Assembly (NCBI RefSeq): GCF_003946015.1
Contig: NZ_RHNU01000003.1
Span: 62,001-126,000 of the forward strand
Source of the DNA: Companilactobacillus insicii
GTDB lineage: Bacteria > Bacillota > Bacilli > Lactobacillales > Lactobacillaceae
Reading direction: 5' to 3'
DNA: 64,000 nucleotides
Shown here piece after piece: positions 27,038 through 36,139 of this stretch. The position numbers and the translations under genes are program-made. Numbering within the stretch: position 1 is the stretch's first letter; each line of letters opens with the position of its first letter. Below the pieces are notes generated by a model. It made no database searches and was not told the origin of the DNA. It saw only the letters and a list, made by a program, of their open reading frames with translations.

Positions 27038-27715
27038 TTACTCCTTCTTGATAAATAAATTATATTTTTCTTTGTAGTTATTAAACATTTTAATCCAACG
27101 TTTGCCGACTAACAATAATAATACTGCTGTAAATACGGCATGTATTAAATCAAAGTAAAAACTTCCTGCGATTGAAATACCTACACTTTTCCAAGTAATC
27201 GGATTTACAAATCCAATAATATAGTAAATATCCATGATCCATCCCATAATAAAACCTGAAACAAATCCCCAAACAGTCAGAACCCAACGTTGCATGAATT
27301 TACTAGACATTAATCCCGATACCAATCCAATTATCCCCAAAGCAAACATCTGCCATGGAGTCCATGCACCTTGACCAAAATACATATTAGATGTCAGGGC
27401 AATTATTGTACCCATCAAGAACCCCGTTTCCGGTCCACTAACGATTGCTCCCATAATTAAAATAAATAATTCTGGTTTGACAGATGGTAAACTTGCAAAT
27501 AAAACTCGTCCTCCAACAGCTAATGCACAAATAATGGCAATAAATACTATCTCACGAGAGTTTTTGTGAGAATGCTCAAATTTTAAAAAGTAAATTCCAA
27601 TAGTCAACGCTAAAAAAATAAACGATAGTAACAAATAATTCTTACTCCCAAAAATTGCTAACAATACCAAAATAATAATTGAGATGGCAATTAGTGAGAT
27701 TGATTTCTTGTTCAA
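27038..27715 (-). CDS. ECF transporter S component, probable cobalamin (CbrT-like)
   Basis: Protein of 225 residues with 6-7 hydrophobic helices. In the middle is a conserved ECF S-component stretch: REIVFIAIICALAVGGRVLF, AIVSGPETGFLMGTIIAL, GQGAWTPWQMFALGIIG. This matches the ECF cobalamin family characterised in L. delbrueckii (CbrT), and co-translation with pduO supports B12 as substrate (inference). Start is TTG at 27715 with AAGGAGG at good spacing; the TTG at 27733 precedes that site. No cobalamin riboswitch is visible upstream. Confidence 0.75.
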   Translation of the reverse strand: MNKKSISLIAISIIILVLLAIFGSKNYLLLSFIFLALTIGIYFLKFEHSHKNSREIVFIAIICALAVGGRVLFASLPSVKPELFILIMGAIVSGPETGFLMGTIIALTSNMYFGQGAWTPWQMFALGIIGLVSGLMSSKFMQRWVLTVWGFVSGFIMGWIMDIYYIIGFVNPITWKSVGISIAGSFYFDLIHAVFTAVLLLLVGKRWIKMFNNYKEKYNLFIKKE

Positions 27716-27827
27716 AAAAAGTTCCTCCTTCAATCATCATCAAATAATAGTTTAATTTAAATCAAGCCATAATTCTTAGTTTTTTTTAAAATAACTCTTA
27801 AAAATGGTAATTATGTTGTCAACTATG

Positions 27828-27850
27828 TATAATATCTGTAAGCGATGGCA
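27828..27850 (+). promoter_or_regulatory. glpF promoter -10 with overlapping cre-like site
   Basis: Extended -10 TGTATAAT ends at 27833. TGTAAGCGATGGCA (27837-27850) fits the CcpA consensus TGWNANCGNTNWCA with one mismatch and overlaps the expected transcription start, a position for carbon catabolite repression. Confidence 0.5.
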
Positions 27851-27924
27851 TTACTAATAAAATGGTAATTATATCGAATTCTAATATATTTTTATGCAAT
27901 TATTTGCACAAAGGGGTGTATTTT

Positions 27925-28644
27925 ATGCAAGATAGTTTAACTTTACAATTACTAGGTGAATTTATTGGAACTTTAGTTCTAATTTTACTTGGTGACGGTG
28001 TTGTTGCAGCTGTTAGTTTAAAAAAATCAAAAGCTGAGGGTGCGGGTTGGATTGCAATTGCACTTGGCTGGGGACTTGCAGTAACTCTTGGGGTTTACTG
28101 TTCTGGATTCTTAAGCCCAGCTCATCTTAATCCAGCGGTTACTTTAGGAATGGCAATTGCGGGATTATTCCCGTGGTCATCAGTAATTCCTTACATTATT
28201 GCTCAAACATTAGGTGGTATCGTTGGTGCGGTATTAGTATGGATTAACTACTACCCACATTGGGCAGAAACAAAAGATCCAGATGCAATCCGTGGTATAT
28301 TTGCAACTGGACCTGCAATCAGAAACTATCCAATGAACTTCATCAGTGAGTTCATTGGAACATTCGTTTTAGTATTTGCACTACTAGCATTTACTCGTGG
28401 TAAATTCACAGATGGATTAAATCCAATGGTTGTTGGTGTATTGATCACATCAATCGGATTCTCTCTCGGTGGTACAACTGGTTACGCCATTAATCCTGCC
28501 AGAGACTTAGGACCAAGAATTGCTCATCAAATCTTACCTATCGCTAACAAGGGTGATTCCGACTGGGCATATAGTTGGGTTCCAATCTTAGGACCTATGG
28601 CTGGTGGTGCCGTGGGTGCACTTGTCTACTTATTAATTCCTTAA
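27925..28644 (+). CDS. glpF: Glycerol uptake facilitator (MIP/aquaglyceroporin)
   Basis: Protein of 239 residues with both MIP pore signatures: the first NPA-like motif in PAHLNPAVTLG and the second in GYAINPARDLGPR, where the conserved Asp after the Arg marks glycerol facilitators rather than water channels. Six helices plus two half helices. Start at 27925 after AAGGGGTG; the longer frame begins inside the promoter. It lies between the two halves of the cobalamin-type ECF cluster, on the opposite strand, suggesting a joint role in glycerol metabolism (inference). Confidence 0.9.
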   Translation: MQDSLTLQLLGEFIGTLVLILLGDGVVAAVSLKKSKAEGAGWIAIALGWGLAVTLGVYCSGFLSPAHLNPAVTLGMAIAGLFPWSSVIPYIIAQTLGGIVGAVLVWINYYPHWAETKDPDAIRGIFATGPAIRNYPMNFISEFIGTFVLVFALLAFTRGKFTDGLNPMVVGVLITSIGFSLGGTTGYAINPARDLGPRIAHQILPIANKGDSDWAYSWVPILGPMAGGAVGALVYLLIP

Positions 28645-28647
28645 AAC

Positions 28648-28692
28648 AAAAAGATATAGGACAAATTTTATTATTTGTTCTATATCTTTTTT
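28648..28692. terminator. Bidirectional terminator between glpF and the ECF ATPase gene
   Basis: Arms AAAAGATATAG-ACAAAT / ATTTGT-CTATATCTTTT (28649-28666, 28673-28690), one mismatch, T-runs both ways; overlaps the ATPase stop codon. Confidence 0.85.
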
Positions 28693-30284
28693 AGATTATC
28701 CCACGTTAAAGCATCCGGAAAACTATCTCTGGATGCTTTATTTATTTCGGTTGTATAAAAAAATTTATCTTTAAAAAAATCAACTGGCTTCTTAAATTCA
28801 CTTAATGTTCCATCAAACATCATTGATACATAATTAAATCTTGTAGCGAACACCAGATCATGACTATTACAAAAAAGAACTCCACCCGTTGCCAAATAGT
28901 CATCTAACAACTCATTCAACTTCAAAATCATATTAGGATCTAAGCCCTTAGTTGGTTCATCTAAGAACAATACTTCAGGATTTTTAATTAATCCGATTAT
29001 CAATGCTAAAAACTCTTGTTGACCACCGCTTAAATCATATGGACTCACATCTTTTAATTTCAACAGACCATATTGCATCAGTATCAAATCAACTTGCTGC
29101 GAGGTTATTTCGGGATTATGTTGCTTAAGTTGAAATTCTATCTCTCCGAAGACAGTATCTGCAATAAACAGCAAAGCCGGATTTTGAGGTAAAACAAAAA
29201 GTTTTTTGTAAATATCGTTACTTTTATTCTTAACCGTCTTCCCATTTAAAATAACTTTTCCAGATTGTTGCTTCAGCTGTTGTGAAATAACCTTGATTAG
29301 GGTAGATTTACCAACACCGTTAGGACCAACGAGACAATAAGAAATCCCTCTCTTTAGTTTAAAACTAACTTTATCAACGATCTTTCTAGATTCAAAACCA
29401 AATCTGAACGATAGATTCTTCGCCTCTAATACATTTTCTGTATCTAACACATTTTTAGAATTATCAATATAGTGAATTTCATTTTCGTGCTTCATAAGTA
29501 CTTGGCTAAATTGACTATTACTTAATGGTAAGGAAACTGAATCATTATCCAATAATTCAAGATATGCACGATCAATTTGAGATAAATAATTCTTATAAAA
29601 ATCGTCTTTGAACATTTTTTTTAATGCTGAATTAACGTTATCATCCAACAATATTGATCCGTCTTCAATTATCGCCAAACGACTGGCATAAAATATATTT
29701 CGTTCCAATGAGTGTTCTACTAAAACAACCGTTATATTTAATTCTAAGTTGACCTTATGAATCATTTGGATGAGCTTCTCAGCAGAAATTGGGTCGAGTT
29801 GAGATGTCGGTTCATCTAGTAGTAAAATATCTGGACTTGTGATCAAAGCTGCAGCCAAATTTATTAACTGTTTTTGACCGCCTGAAAGTTCCTGTTCAGT
29901 TAAATCCAGCAAATCAATAATTCCAAAGTAACTAGCTACTTCAGCAATTTTCATATGGCGTTCATCTATTGAATAACCCATGTTTTCTAATATAAAGTTA
30001 AACTCATCCCTAGCACATTCAGTTATCATCTGATTATCCACAAATTGAGAAATATAAGCTACGTTCTTATCTTCTACCTGACAACTCAAATTCCCTTTAA
30101 CAACATTGCCAACCACTAGACCAGACTTCAATTGCTTCAACAGAGTACTTTTTCCGCTACCAGTTTTGCCGATTAATAATAAAAAATCACCCTTATTAAT
30201 TCTCAAATTAACATTATTTAACGAAAGTTTTTGACTGTTGGCGTATTTAAAACTGTAGTTCTCGAAATGTACCATTTCCACCAT
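28680..30284 (-). CDS. ECF transporter double ATPase (EcfA-EcfA' fusion)
   Basis: Protein of about 534 residues with two ABC ATPase modules. First module: Walker A GKTGSGKSTLLKQL, signature ELSGGQKQL, Walker B ILLLDEPTSQLD. Second: GPNGVGKSTLIKVI, DLSGGQQEFLA, VLFLDEPTKGLD. The two modules power the EcfT/S-component pair. The start is set at ATG 30284 (MVEMVHFENYSFKYA); a frame from 30344 is open but lies inside ecfT and has no good site. Even so the two genes overlap by 67 bases. Dedicated (not housekeeping) EcfAA'; with CbrT-like and PduO genes close by, a cobalamin transporter is likely. Confidence 0.85.
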   Translation of the reverse strand: MVEMVHFENYSFKYANSQKLSLNNVNLRINKGDFLLLIGKTGSGKSTLLKQLKSGLVVGNVVKGNLSCQVEDKNVAYISQFVDNQMITECARDEFNFILENMGYSIDERHMKIAEVASYFGIIDLLDLTEQELSGGQKQLINLAAALITSPDILLLDEPTSQLDPISAEKLIQMIHKVNLELNITVVLVEHSLERNIFYASRLAIIEDGSILLDDNVNSALKKMFKDDFYKNYLSQIDRAYLELLDNDSVSLPLSNSQFSQVLMKHENEIHYIDNSKNVLDTENVLEAKNLSFRFGFESRKIVDKVSFKLKRGISYCLVGPNGVGKSTLIKVISQQLKQQSGKVILNGKTVKNKSNDIYKKLFVLPQNPALLFIADTVFGEIEFQLKQHNPEITSQQVDLILMQYGLLKLKDVSPYDLSGGQQEFLALIIGLIKNPEVLFLDEPTKGLDPNMILKLNELLDDYLATGGVLFCNSHDLVFATRFNYVSMMFDGTLSEFKKPVDFFKDKFFYTTEINKASRDSFPDALTWDNLKKI

Positions 30285-31141
30285 AAGTATTGAAACACTC
30301 CTATTAATATTGGCATTAGAATCATAATTACGTTTATTAAACAAATTACTAAAATATTACTGTTAATTAGAAAAGCAATTTTTGCTGAACCAAAATTGAC
30401 TTTCCCTATTTTTAAAAATGACATTATTAAATCAAATAGGATCGCAGATCCGCTAATCAATAATAGTATATAGTCACTTATATTATTTAATATTTCTTTT
30501 GAGACCTTACTTCGATTGTTATAACCCTTAGTTATTAGTACATCCGATACATTCATAAAGTTAGCAATCGATTTATTCAACACAATTTCGATCAAATCCA
30601 TCTTTTGGGTAATCTTAGCTTCATCATTGTTACTTTGATAATAACGAAAATTGTATAAATAATTAGTATTTTTAAATATCTCAATAGTCTTAGGTATGAA
30701 CTTTATTGTTAAGATAAAAATAATTGCAATGCTACGAAAACTACGTGATATTAAATCAAAAATGATTTTTACATTGGTCAGCGCATCATAGATGTAAAAA
30801 GCTAATAATAAATTCACAAATGAAAATGCTAAAATACCAGCATTCATTAATGATTCAAAAGTTACTTTTAAAAAGGGTATTTGAAAAATAACATTGGTTC
30901 CCCTTTGATTGATAATTATATTAAATAAAAAAGTAGTAATAAAAATAATCAATGAAAACTTAAAATAGCCTTTTGATTCTTCCCTCTTAACGAAGTTCAC
31001 CATTATCAAAAGTGATAAGAAAATTGCCATAATAATAAGCGGATTAGTAAATACAAGTGATGAAATAATGACTGACAACAAATAAATTAACATTGAAAAA
31101 TTATTCGTTGAATTTCTAAAACCAAAATAAATTTTTTTCAA
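30218..31141 (-). CDS. ECF transporter transmembrane component EcfT
   Basis: Protein of 307 residues, mostly hydrophobic, with a charged cytoplasmic stretch (TQKMDLIEIVLNKSIANFMN, then the ITKGYNNR piece) like the coupling helices that carry the Ala-Arg-Gly motif in canonical EcfT; here that motif is weak. Start codon TTG at 31141 with GGAGAG upstream. Precedes the ATPase gene and overlaps it by 67 bases, so it is co-transcribed. Length (about 260-310) fits group I/II EcfT. Assignment rests on hydrophobicity, context and partner genes. Confidence 0.7.
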   Translation of the reverse strand: MKKIYFGFRNSTNNFSMLIYLLSVIISSLVFTNPLIIMAIFLSLLIMVNFVKREESKGYFKFSLIIFITTFLFNIIINQRGTNVIFQIPFLKVTFESLMNAGILAFSFVNLLLAFYIYDALTNVKIIFDLISRSFRSIAIIFILTIKFIPKTIEIFKNTNYLYNFRYYQSNNDEAKITQKMDLIEIVLNKSIANFMNVSDVLITKGYNNRSKVSKEILNNISDYILLLISGSAILFDLIMSFLKIGKVNFGSAKIAFLINSNILVICLINVIMILMPILIGVFQYLWWKWYISRTTVLNTPTVKNFR

Positions 31142-31297
31142 TTATCCATCACTCTCCTATCTACTCACTAGCACTTTTAAGAATAACACAGTTCAAAGAT
31201 ATAATTGCTCCTACAAAATCCTTATATATTGATAAACAAATTCTCTGATATAATTAGAAACCGTTGAACAAATTTTATCTACGAGGGAGTATTAATC

Positions 31298-31678
31298 ATG
31301 AAAAAAAGAATCACGATTTTATTAATGTCATTGTTATTGCTAGTTGGTGTTATCGCACCCGCTGCCACAACAACTGCAGATGCAAAGACTAAAAACATTA
31401 AGGTTACTTATGTTTTGAAAAAAAATAAAAAGAAAATTGCTAAGAAGACTGTCACCTTAAAGAAAAATGCTTCTGTTATGACTGGTGTTAAGAAGGCTTG
31501 GACTGTTAAAGAAAAGAACAACTTCATTACTTCAATAAATGGCAAAGCTCAAAATAACAAGAAAAAGATGTACTGGACATTTACTGTAAATGGTAAAAAA
31601 GTAAATGTTGCTGCTAATAAGAAAAAATTAAAGAACAAAGATAAAGTTACCTTTACACTTGCAAAATATAACGGTTAA
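31298..31678 (+). CDS. Secreted DUF4430 protein (transcobalamin-like domain)
   Basis: Protein of 126 residues: signal peptide MKKRITILLMSLLLLVGVIA with a likely cut near ADA (about residue 29-30), then a small Lys-rich domain with the DUF4430 signature: VKKAWTVKEKNNFITSING and KKKMYWTFTVNGKKV. DUF4430 is related to the C-terminal beta domain of transcobalamin/intrinsic factor and occurs next to cobalamin ECF genes. It may capture cobalamin at the surface for the ECF system, but no LPXTG or lipobox is seen, so it is presumably secreted or held by charge. Very high Lys content (near 28 percent) is notable. GAGGGAG precedes the ATG. Confidence 0.7.
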   Translation: MKKRITILLMSLLLLVGVIAPAATTTADAKTKNIKVTYVLKKNKKKIAKKTVTLKKNASVMTGVKKAWTVKEKNNFITSINGKAQNNKKKMYWTFTVNGKKVNVAANKKKLKNKDKVTFTLAKYNG

Positions 31679-31679
31679 T

Positions 31680-31731
31680 AAAAAGATAGCAGGAATAACT
31701 TTAATATAGTTATTTCTGCTATCTTTTTTTT
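31680..31731. terminator. Bidirectional terminator between the DUF4430 gene and ribH
   Basis: Arms AAAAGATAGCAGGAATAACT (31681-31700) / AGTTATTTCTGCTATCTTTT (31708-31727) with one mismatch and T-runs on both strands. Closely resembles the hairpin at 37965-38014. Confidence 0.85.
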
Positions 31732-31736
31732 GCAAT

Positions 31737-32210
31737 TTACTTCAATTCATCTATTTGTGATTCTACACTAAGCATTTGTACGATCCCAATAGCACATTCA
31801 GTCCCCTTATTACCTGACTTACCACCAGCACGGTCAACAGCTTGAGCTAAAGATTCAGTCGTTAAAACACCGAACATAACTGGAACATCACCCTGTAATG
31901 AAACCTGACTTAATCCTGACGCCGTTTCTTTGCAGACATAATCATAATGGTTAGTTTCACCTCTAATAACTGCGCCTAACGCAATGATTCCATCAACTAG
32001 GCCGCTCTTTGATAATTTTTGAACAACTCGGGCTAATTCCATTGCACCAGGAACATGTACAACTAGGATCTGATCCGAAGTGACAAAATTTTCTTTGAGT
32101 TTCTGAACAGTACCCATTAACAATGCATTAGTAACGATACTGTTAAAATCCGCTACCACAATTCCTATTTTTTTAGAATTTTTAATTTGTTTAGTAGTAA
32201 TTTCTTGCAT
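31737..32210 (-). CDS. ribH: 6,7-dimethyl-8-ribityllumazine synthase
   Basis: Protein of 157 residues with RibH motifs: IGIVVADFNSIVTNALLMG (substrate loop with Phe), VVHVPGAMELARV, LGAVIRGETNHYDYVC with catalytic His, and GVLTTESLAQAVDRAGGKSGNKG (phosphate site). Condenses the pyrimidine intermediate with dihydroxybutanone phosphate. Last gene of the rib operon; GAGGTAAATTAAA precedes the ATG, and the preceding ribBA ends one base earlier. Ends at a strong terminator. Confidence 0.95.
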   Translation of the reverse strand: MQEITTKQIKNSKKIGIVVADFNSIVTNALLMGTVQKLKENFVTSDQILVVHVPGAMELARVVQKLSKSGLVDGIIALGAVIRGETNHYDYVCKETASGLSQVSLQGDVPVMFGVLTTESLAQAVDRAGGKSGNKGTECAIGIVQMLSVESQIDELK

Positions 32211-32211
32211 T

Positions 32212-33426
32212 TTAATTTACCTCATTCAATATATGATGAAATTTTTCTTTCTTGGTTTTTAAATAAGATTGATTTTCTTTAGTTAGACCAACTTCTAATG
32301 GAATTCTTTCAACAACTTCAATCCCCAACTCCTGCAATTGATTGATCTTATCAGGATTATTGGTCATTAGTCTTATTCGGCTAACACCCTTAGATTTGAG
32401 TATTTTAGCAGCGAGATCATAATGGCGAGCATCTGCTGGTAATCCAAGCACATGATTAGCCTCAACTGTGTCCATACCCTGATCCTACAAATGATAAGCT
32501 CGTAATTTATTAGTCAATCCTATTCCACGACCTTCTTGTCGCAAATATATAACTGCACCACGTCCTTGTTCTTCAATTCTACGCAAGGACTCTTGTAACT
32601 GTGACCCACAATCACAGCGAAGTGAACCTAGAGTATCACCAGTCAAACATTCACTGTGAACGCGTACTAATAATGGTTCCTCACCGGTTATATCTCCCTT
32701 GGAAATTAGTAAACTTGGTTCCTTCATGCCATCACCATATGCTTGCAACTGAAAATGACCATAAGTAGTTGGCAAATCAACGGTTGAATAAGGTTTAATA
32801 TCGAGATTATCCTGATACTCTCGATATTTTAAAATGTCGCCAATTGTTAAAAATTGAAGTTCATTTTGTTTAGCAAGCAATTGCAGATCTTTTGTTCTTG
32901 CCATCTTGCCACTATCCTTAACTATCTCGCAAATATATGCCACCGGTGTCGCTCCTGAAAGTCTTGCTAAATCAACTGCCGCTTCAGTATGACCACCACG
33001 AACTTTGACTCCACCTTCTCTAGCAATAAGTGGAAAAATATGTCCTGGATGATAAAAACCATCCCAATTACTATCTGGATCTGCCAAAGCTTTGATAGTA
33101 TCAGCACGGTCATAAGCTGATATCCCAGTAGTGGTTGTTTTAGTATCAAGGGTAATCGTAAAAGCTGTTCCAAAGGCATCTGTTCCATGCGAAATCATCG
33201 GTTCTAGTGATAATCTATGAGCTACTTGCGGACTCATTGGAGCACACAATAATCCTTTGGCTTGACTAATCATCATATTGACAGAATTAGGTGTCACAAA
33301 ATCTGCCAAGCCGATCATGTCTCCTTCTCCTTCACGATCAACTGAATCGGCGACAACAACCAAGTTACCCTTCTTTAACTCTTCAATGGCTGATTCAACT
33401 CTTTTAATAACTTCACTTTTACTCAT
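32212..33426 (-). pseudogene. ribBA: ribBA bifunctional gene interrupted by an in-frame amber codon
   Basis: The intact frame would give 404 residues: N-terminal dihydroxybutanone-phosphate synthase ([28 protein letters not shown]) and C-terminal GTP cyclohydrolase II. A TAG at codon 314 (32485-32487) follows [10 protein letters not shown]; the next codons read DQGMDTVEANHVLGLPADAR, exactly where family members continue (usual HLQDQGMDTVEAN, so a CAG to TAG change). The Zn-binding cysteines [14 protein letters not shown] lie before the stop and the catalytic Arg in LPADAR after it. A Met codon 10 bases downstream follows AGGATCAGGGT, so re-initiation is possible. RibB is intact; RibA activity is doubtful. 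GAGGTAGCTAATT precedes the ATG, overlapping ribE by 8 bases. Confidence 0.85.
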
Positions 33427-34024
33427 AATTAGCTACCTCTTTATTCATCTTCACAGCGTATTTACCTAAAATATCTGTCTCAATATTTACTCTTTTTCCA
33501 CAAGCTAAATTTCCTAATGTTGTTTCACTTAATGTGTAAGGAATCAATGCTACTTGGAACCAATCTGCTCCAACGGACACAACGGTTAAACTGACGCCAT
33601 TGATTCCAACTGATCCTTTCTCAACAATAAAGGGCATCTGATTTGAATTTATTTTAAAAGTAAAAACCTTTGAAGTTGATTGCTTCTCAATATTGCTTAC
33701 CACAGCTGTTGTATCGATATGTCCTAAAAGAAAATGTCCGTTTAAACGTTCTGTCACTTTTAAAGCCGGTTCCAAATTGACTAAACTACCTGATTGAAGT
33801 TCATCAAAAGTAGTTCTTCTTAAAGTTTCTGGCATCGCATCAACCCCAAAATCATTATTTTGAAACTTAGTAATTGTTAGACATACGCCATTAATAGAAA
33901 TACTTTCACCAATTGAGAAGTCCTTCGAATTGATTATTTTTGATGCAATCCTAATTTGCTTTGTTCCATGGTCTTCTTGAAATTGAACAACTTTTCCCTG
34001 TCCTTTGACAATTCCTGTGAACAT
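33419..34024 (-). CDS. ribE: Riboflavin synthase, alpha subunit
   Basis: Protein of 201 residues: two duplicated lumazine-binding domains starting [13 protein letters not shown] and [16 protein letters not shown], each with the [17 protein letters not shown] motif ([18 protein letters not shown]). Dismutates two ribityllumazines to riboflavin. Start ATG 34024 overlaps the ribD stop as TGATG, so translation is coupled. The TTG at 34027 is an artefact of the open frame. Confidence 0.95.
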   Translation of the reverse strand: MFTGIVKGQGKVVQFQEDHGTKQIRIASKIINSKDFSIGESISINGVCLTITKFQNNDFGVDAMPETLRRTTFDELQSGSLVNLEPALKVTERLNGHFLLGHIDTTAVVSNIEKQSTSKVFTFKINSNQMPFIVEKGSVGINGVSLTVVSVGADWFQVALIPYTLSETTLGNLACGKRVNIETDILGKYAVKMNKEVANYE

Positions 34025-35070
34025 CAATACACCCTCTTTGCAAAAACTTTTAAATCTGATCCTAATTGAGAAACTTTTTCGATTTTAAAATTCACCATAT
34101 CAGAAATTCCTTTACCCCAAACACTAGGAAGCCCAGATCCTCCAATCAATTTTGGTGCAACATATGTAATCAATTGATCTACTAAACCACTCTCAATAAA
34201 ATCCGCATGAATGTGACTTCCACCTTCAATTAACAAAGATTGAATTCCTTGTTTCGTCAAAAAGTCGATAATTTCTTTGGGAGTCCAGATATCATCTACT
34301 ACCACATGGACATTTTCTGGTAAATATTGTTCATTTTTATGATTAGTTAAAATATAAATGGAACCTTTTTCTTTAAATATTGATTGTTGTAAATTCAATT
34401 TTCGAGCATCACGTACTAATACGACTCTATACGGTGGAAATAAAGGATTAGTGCGAACCGTTAATTTTGGATTATCAATCTTTAGAGTATTTTCACCAAT
34501 TAAAATTGCTTGATTCATCGATCGTAATTTTTGAGTATCTTCAAAACTATCTTTTCCAGTTAATTTAGTTCTATAACCATTTTCCTGATTAATTTTCCCA
34601 TCTAAAGACATTGCATATTTCAAAGTAATAAGTGGTCTGCCATTTTGAAAGAAAAAATTATAGGCTTGATTTAGCGATTCGCTATTATCCAAGTTAGTTA
34701 CTTGAATACCATGTTCTTTCATACGGTCAACACTCTTACCAGAAACTTGTGGATTAGGATCAATTTGACCGATAACTACTCTCTTAAAGCCCAGTTCAAT
34801 TATTTTATTAACACATGGTGGCGTCTTTCCTTGATGACTACAAGGTTCCAAAGTCACATAAATTGTCGCCCCAGTAGCCTCTTTCTCGTTTTTTAAATGA
34901 CTAATAGCGTCAATTTCAGCATGTTTTTCACCAAAGCGATGGTGATAACCTTTTGCTAAAATTTGACCATTTTTAACAATAACTGCACCAACCAAAGGAT
35001 TCTGCCAAGTTTGACCGAATCCCTTTTTAGCTTGATTCATTGCTATTTCTAAATACTGTTGATCTGTCAA
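34024..35070 (-). CDS. ribD: Bifunctional diaminohydroxyphosphoribosylaminopyrimidine deaminase / 5-amino-6-(5-phosphoribosylamino)uracil reductase
   Basis: Protein of 348 residues. The deaminase half (1 to about 145) has zinc ligands HAEIDAI and PCSHQGKTPPC; the reductase half has TLKYAMSLDGKIN, NPLFPPYRVVLV and LLIEGGSHIHADFI. Acts after GTP cyclohydrolase II in riboflavin synthesis. The start is TTG at 35070 (GGGGTG upstream). First gene of the operon, 15 bases downstream of the riboswitch terminator stem, so it is under FMN control. Confidence 0.95.
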   Translation of the reverse strand: MTDQQYLEIAMNQAKKGFGQTWQNPLVGAVIVKNGQILAKGYHHRFGEKHAEIDAISHLKNEKEATGATIYVTLEPCSHQGKTPPCVNKIIELGFKRVVIGQIDPNPQVSGKSVDRMKEHGIQVTNLDNSESLNQAYNFFFQNGRPLITLKYAMSLDGKINQENGYRTKLTGKDSFEDTQKLRSMNQAILIGENTLKIDNPKLTVRTNPLFPPYRVVLVRDARKLNLQQSIFKEKGSIYILTNHKNEQYLPENVHVVVDDIWTPKEIIDFLTKQGIQSLLIEGGSHIHADFIESGLVDQLITYVAPKLIGGSGLPSVWGKGISDMVNFKIEKVSQLGSDLKVFAKRVY

Positions 35071-35084
35071 TCTTATTCACCCCA

Positions 35085-35113
35085 CAAAAAAAGACCCCGC
35101 ATAAAATGCGGGG
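35085..35113 (-). terminator. Riboswitch-controlled terminator before ribD
   Basis: Arms CCCCGCAT / ATGCGGGG (35095-35102, 35106-35113) and a T-run on the minus strand (35085-35092). It is the expression platform of the FMN aptamer. Confidence 0.9.
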
Positions 35114-35196
35114 CCCCATTATTTTTATTAAGCCAAATAAGACTTCTTTCGAAGACAATCTCAAACAAACGTACTGAGTACGAAAAAATCTTATTT

Positions 35197-35322
35197 TCTT
35201 CTCCCATCCAGACTATACTGTCGGTTCCAGACTCACACTGGATCCACCGCAAAAAGCGGGTCACGGACTTCAACATTTAGTTGTTACCGTCGGTCGGGAA
35301 TTGCACCCTGCCCCGAAGAAAT
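35197..35322 (-). ncRNA. FMN riboswitch (RFN element)
   Basis: On the minus strand the conserved RFN elements appear in order: TTCGGGGCAGGGTGCAATTC, CCGACGGTAAC, AAGTCCGTGACCCGC, then GGTGGATC, and GAACCGACAGTATAGTC with closing TGGGAGAAGAA. The outer stem pairs TTCTTC with GAAGAA. FMN binding would favour the terminator at 35085-35113 and stop transcription of ribDEBAH. Confidence 0.95.
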
Positions 35323-35406
35323 CATTATTTAGTTTTCACAGGAGATAGTATCACAGTAAAAAAACAATTGCAATTATGCATGGTGATAATTAATTACATA
35401 AATGAA

Positions 35407-35985
35407 TCAATTAGTATTATTAATATGACGTTCATGAAAAGCCTTATAACCGTGCTCTACAAAATAGTTCATTAGTTTTACATCATGCTTCCAAGCCGTT
35501 GTTCTTTGCCAATGATGTTGATAATTAACATAAAATGAGCCTCGTAAAGTGTACTGAAATAACAAATCTGCATCTTTTTGATTGAGACTGGTCTTTTTCA
35601 TAATATCCGGAATCATTTTCTCTTTTTCATGTGCATAAATTCGACCAATAATATACTCCGTCAAATTTGAGTCCATAAATAAGGCTTGATATTTACCCGA
35701 TTTAGCAACCCTTTGACATGCCGGAATAAACGATTCATTGTTAAATGACATATTTTCAGAAACAAGTTCAAAATCAAGCGCATCATCTAATACAGAATTT
35801 AACAATGAGGTCACATTATCAAAATGTAAGTAAAAGGTAGTACGAGTAATACCAGCTTTTCGACACAATTTTGCTACTGTTATTTTTGAATATCCATTCT
35901 CATCAACTAACTTCAAAAACGAATCTTTCACTATTTGTATTGTATATAAAGTTCTACGATCAACTTTTCTATTTATATTCACCAT
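35407..35985 (-). CDS. TetR-family transcriptional regulator
   Basis: Protein of about 192 residues. HTH in the first 60 residues: VKDSFLKLVDENGYSKITV and KLCRKAGITRTTFYLHFDNV. The C-terminal ligand domain is unlike known drug regulators. Start: ATG at 35985 has GGAG at 6 bases; ATG at 35997 is also possible with GGAAAG. Divergent from the two sirtuin-like genes, in whose shared promoter an inverted repeat TTATTAACTT / AAGTTAATAA occurs (36046-36055, 36109-36118). It probably controls those genes and itself. Confidence 0.8.
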   Translation of the reverse strand: MVNINRKVDRRTLYTIQIVKDSFLKLVDENGYSKITVAKLCRKAGITRTTFYLHFDNVTSLLNSVLDDALDFELVSENMSFNNESFIPACQRVAKSGKYQALFMDSNLTEYIIGRIYAHEKEKMIPDIMKKTSLNQKDADLLFQYTLRGSFYVNYQHHWQRTTAWKHDVKLMNYFVEHGYKAFHERHINNTN

Positions 35986-36139
35986 TCTAAACTCCATTAC
36001 ACTTTCCAAGTTATGTCCATAAAAGTACAGCTTTATAATAACTGTTATTAACTTTTACTTTCCATTGGTTAGAATAAACTTTATTAATTTCATTACACTG
36101 TGTCAAGAAGTTAATAAATAACTTTTGGAGGAAACCTTC

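Noticed and set aside
27716-27924. Cobalamin riboswitch upstream of the S component or glpF
   Set aside because: No B12-box or conserved core motif is present; the region has only a promoter and cre-like site.
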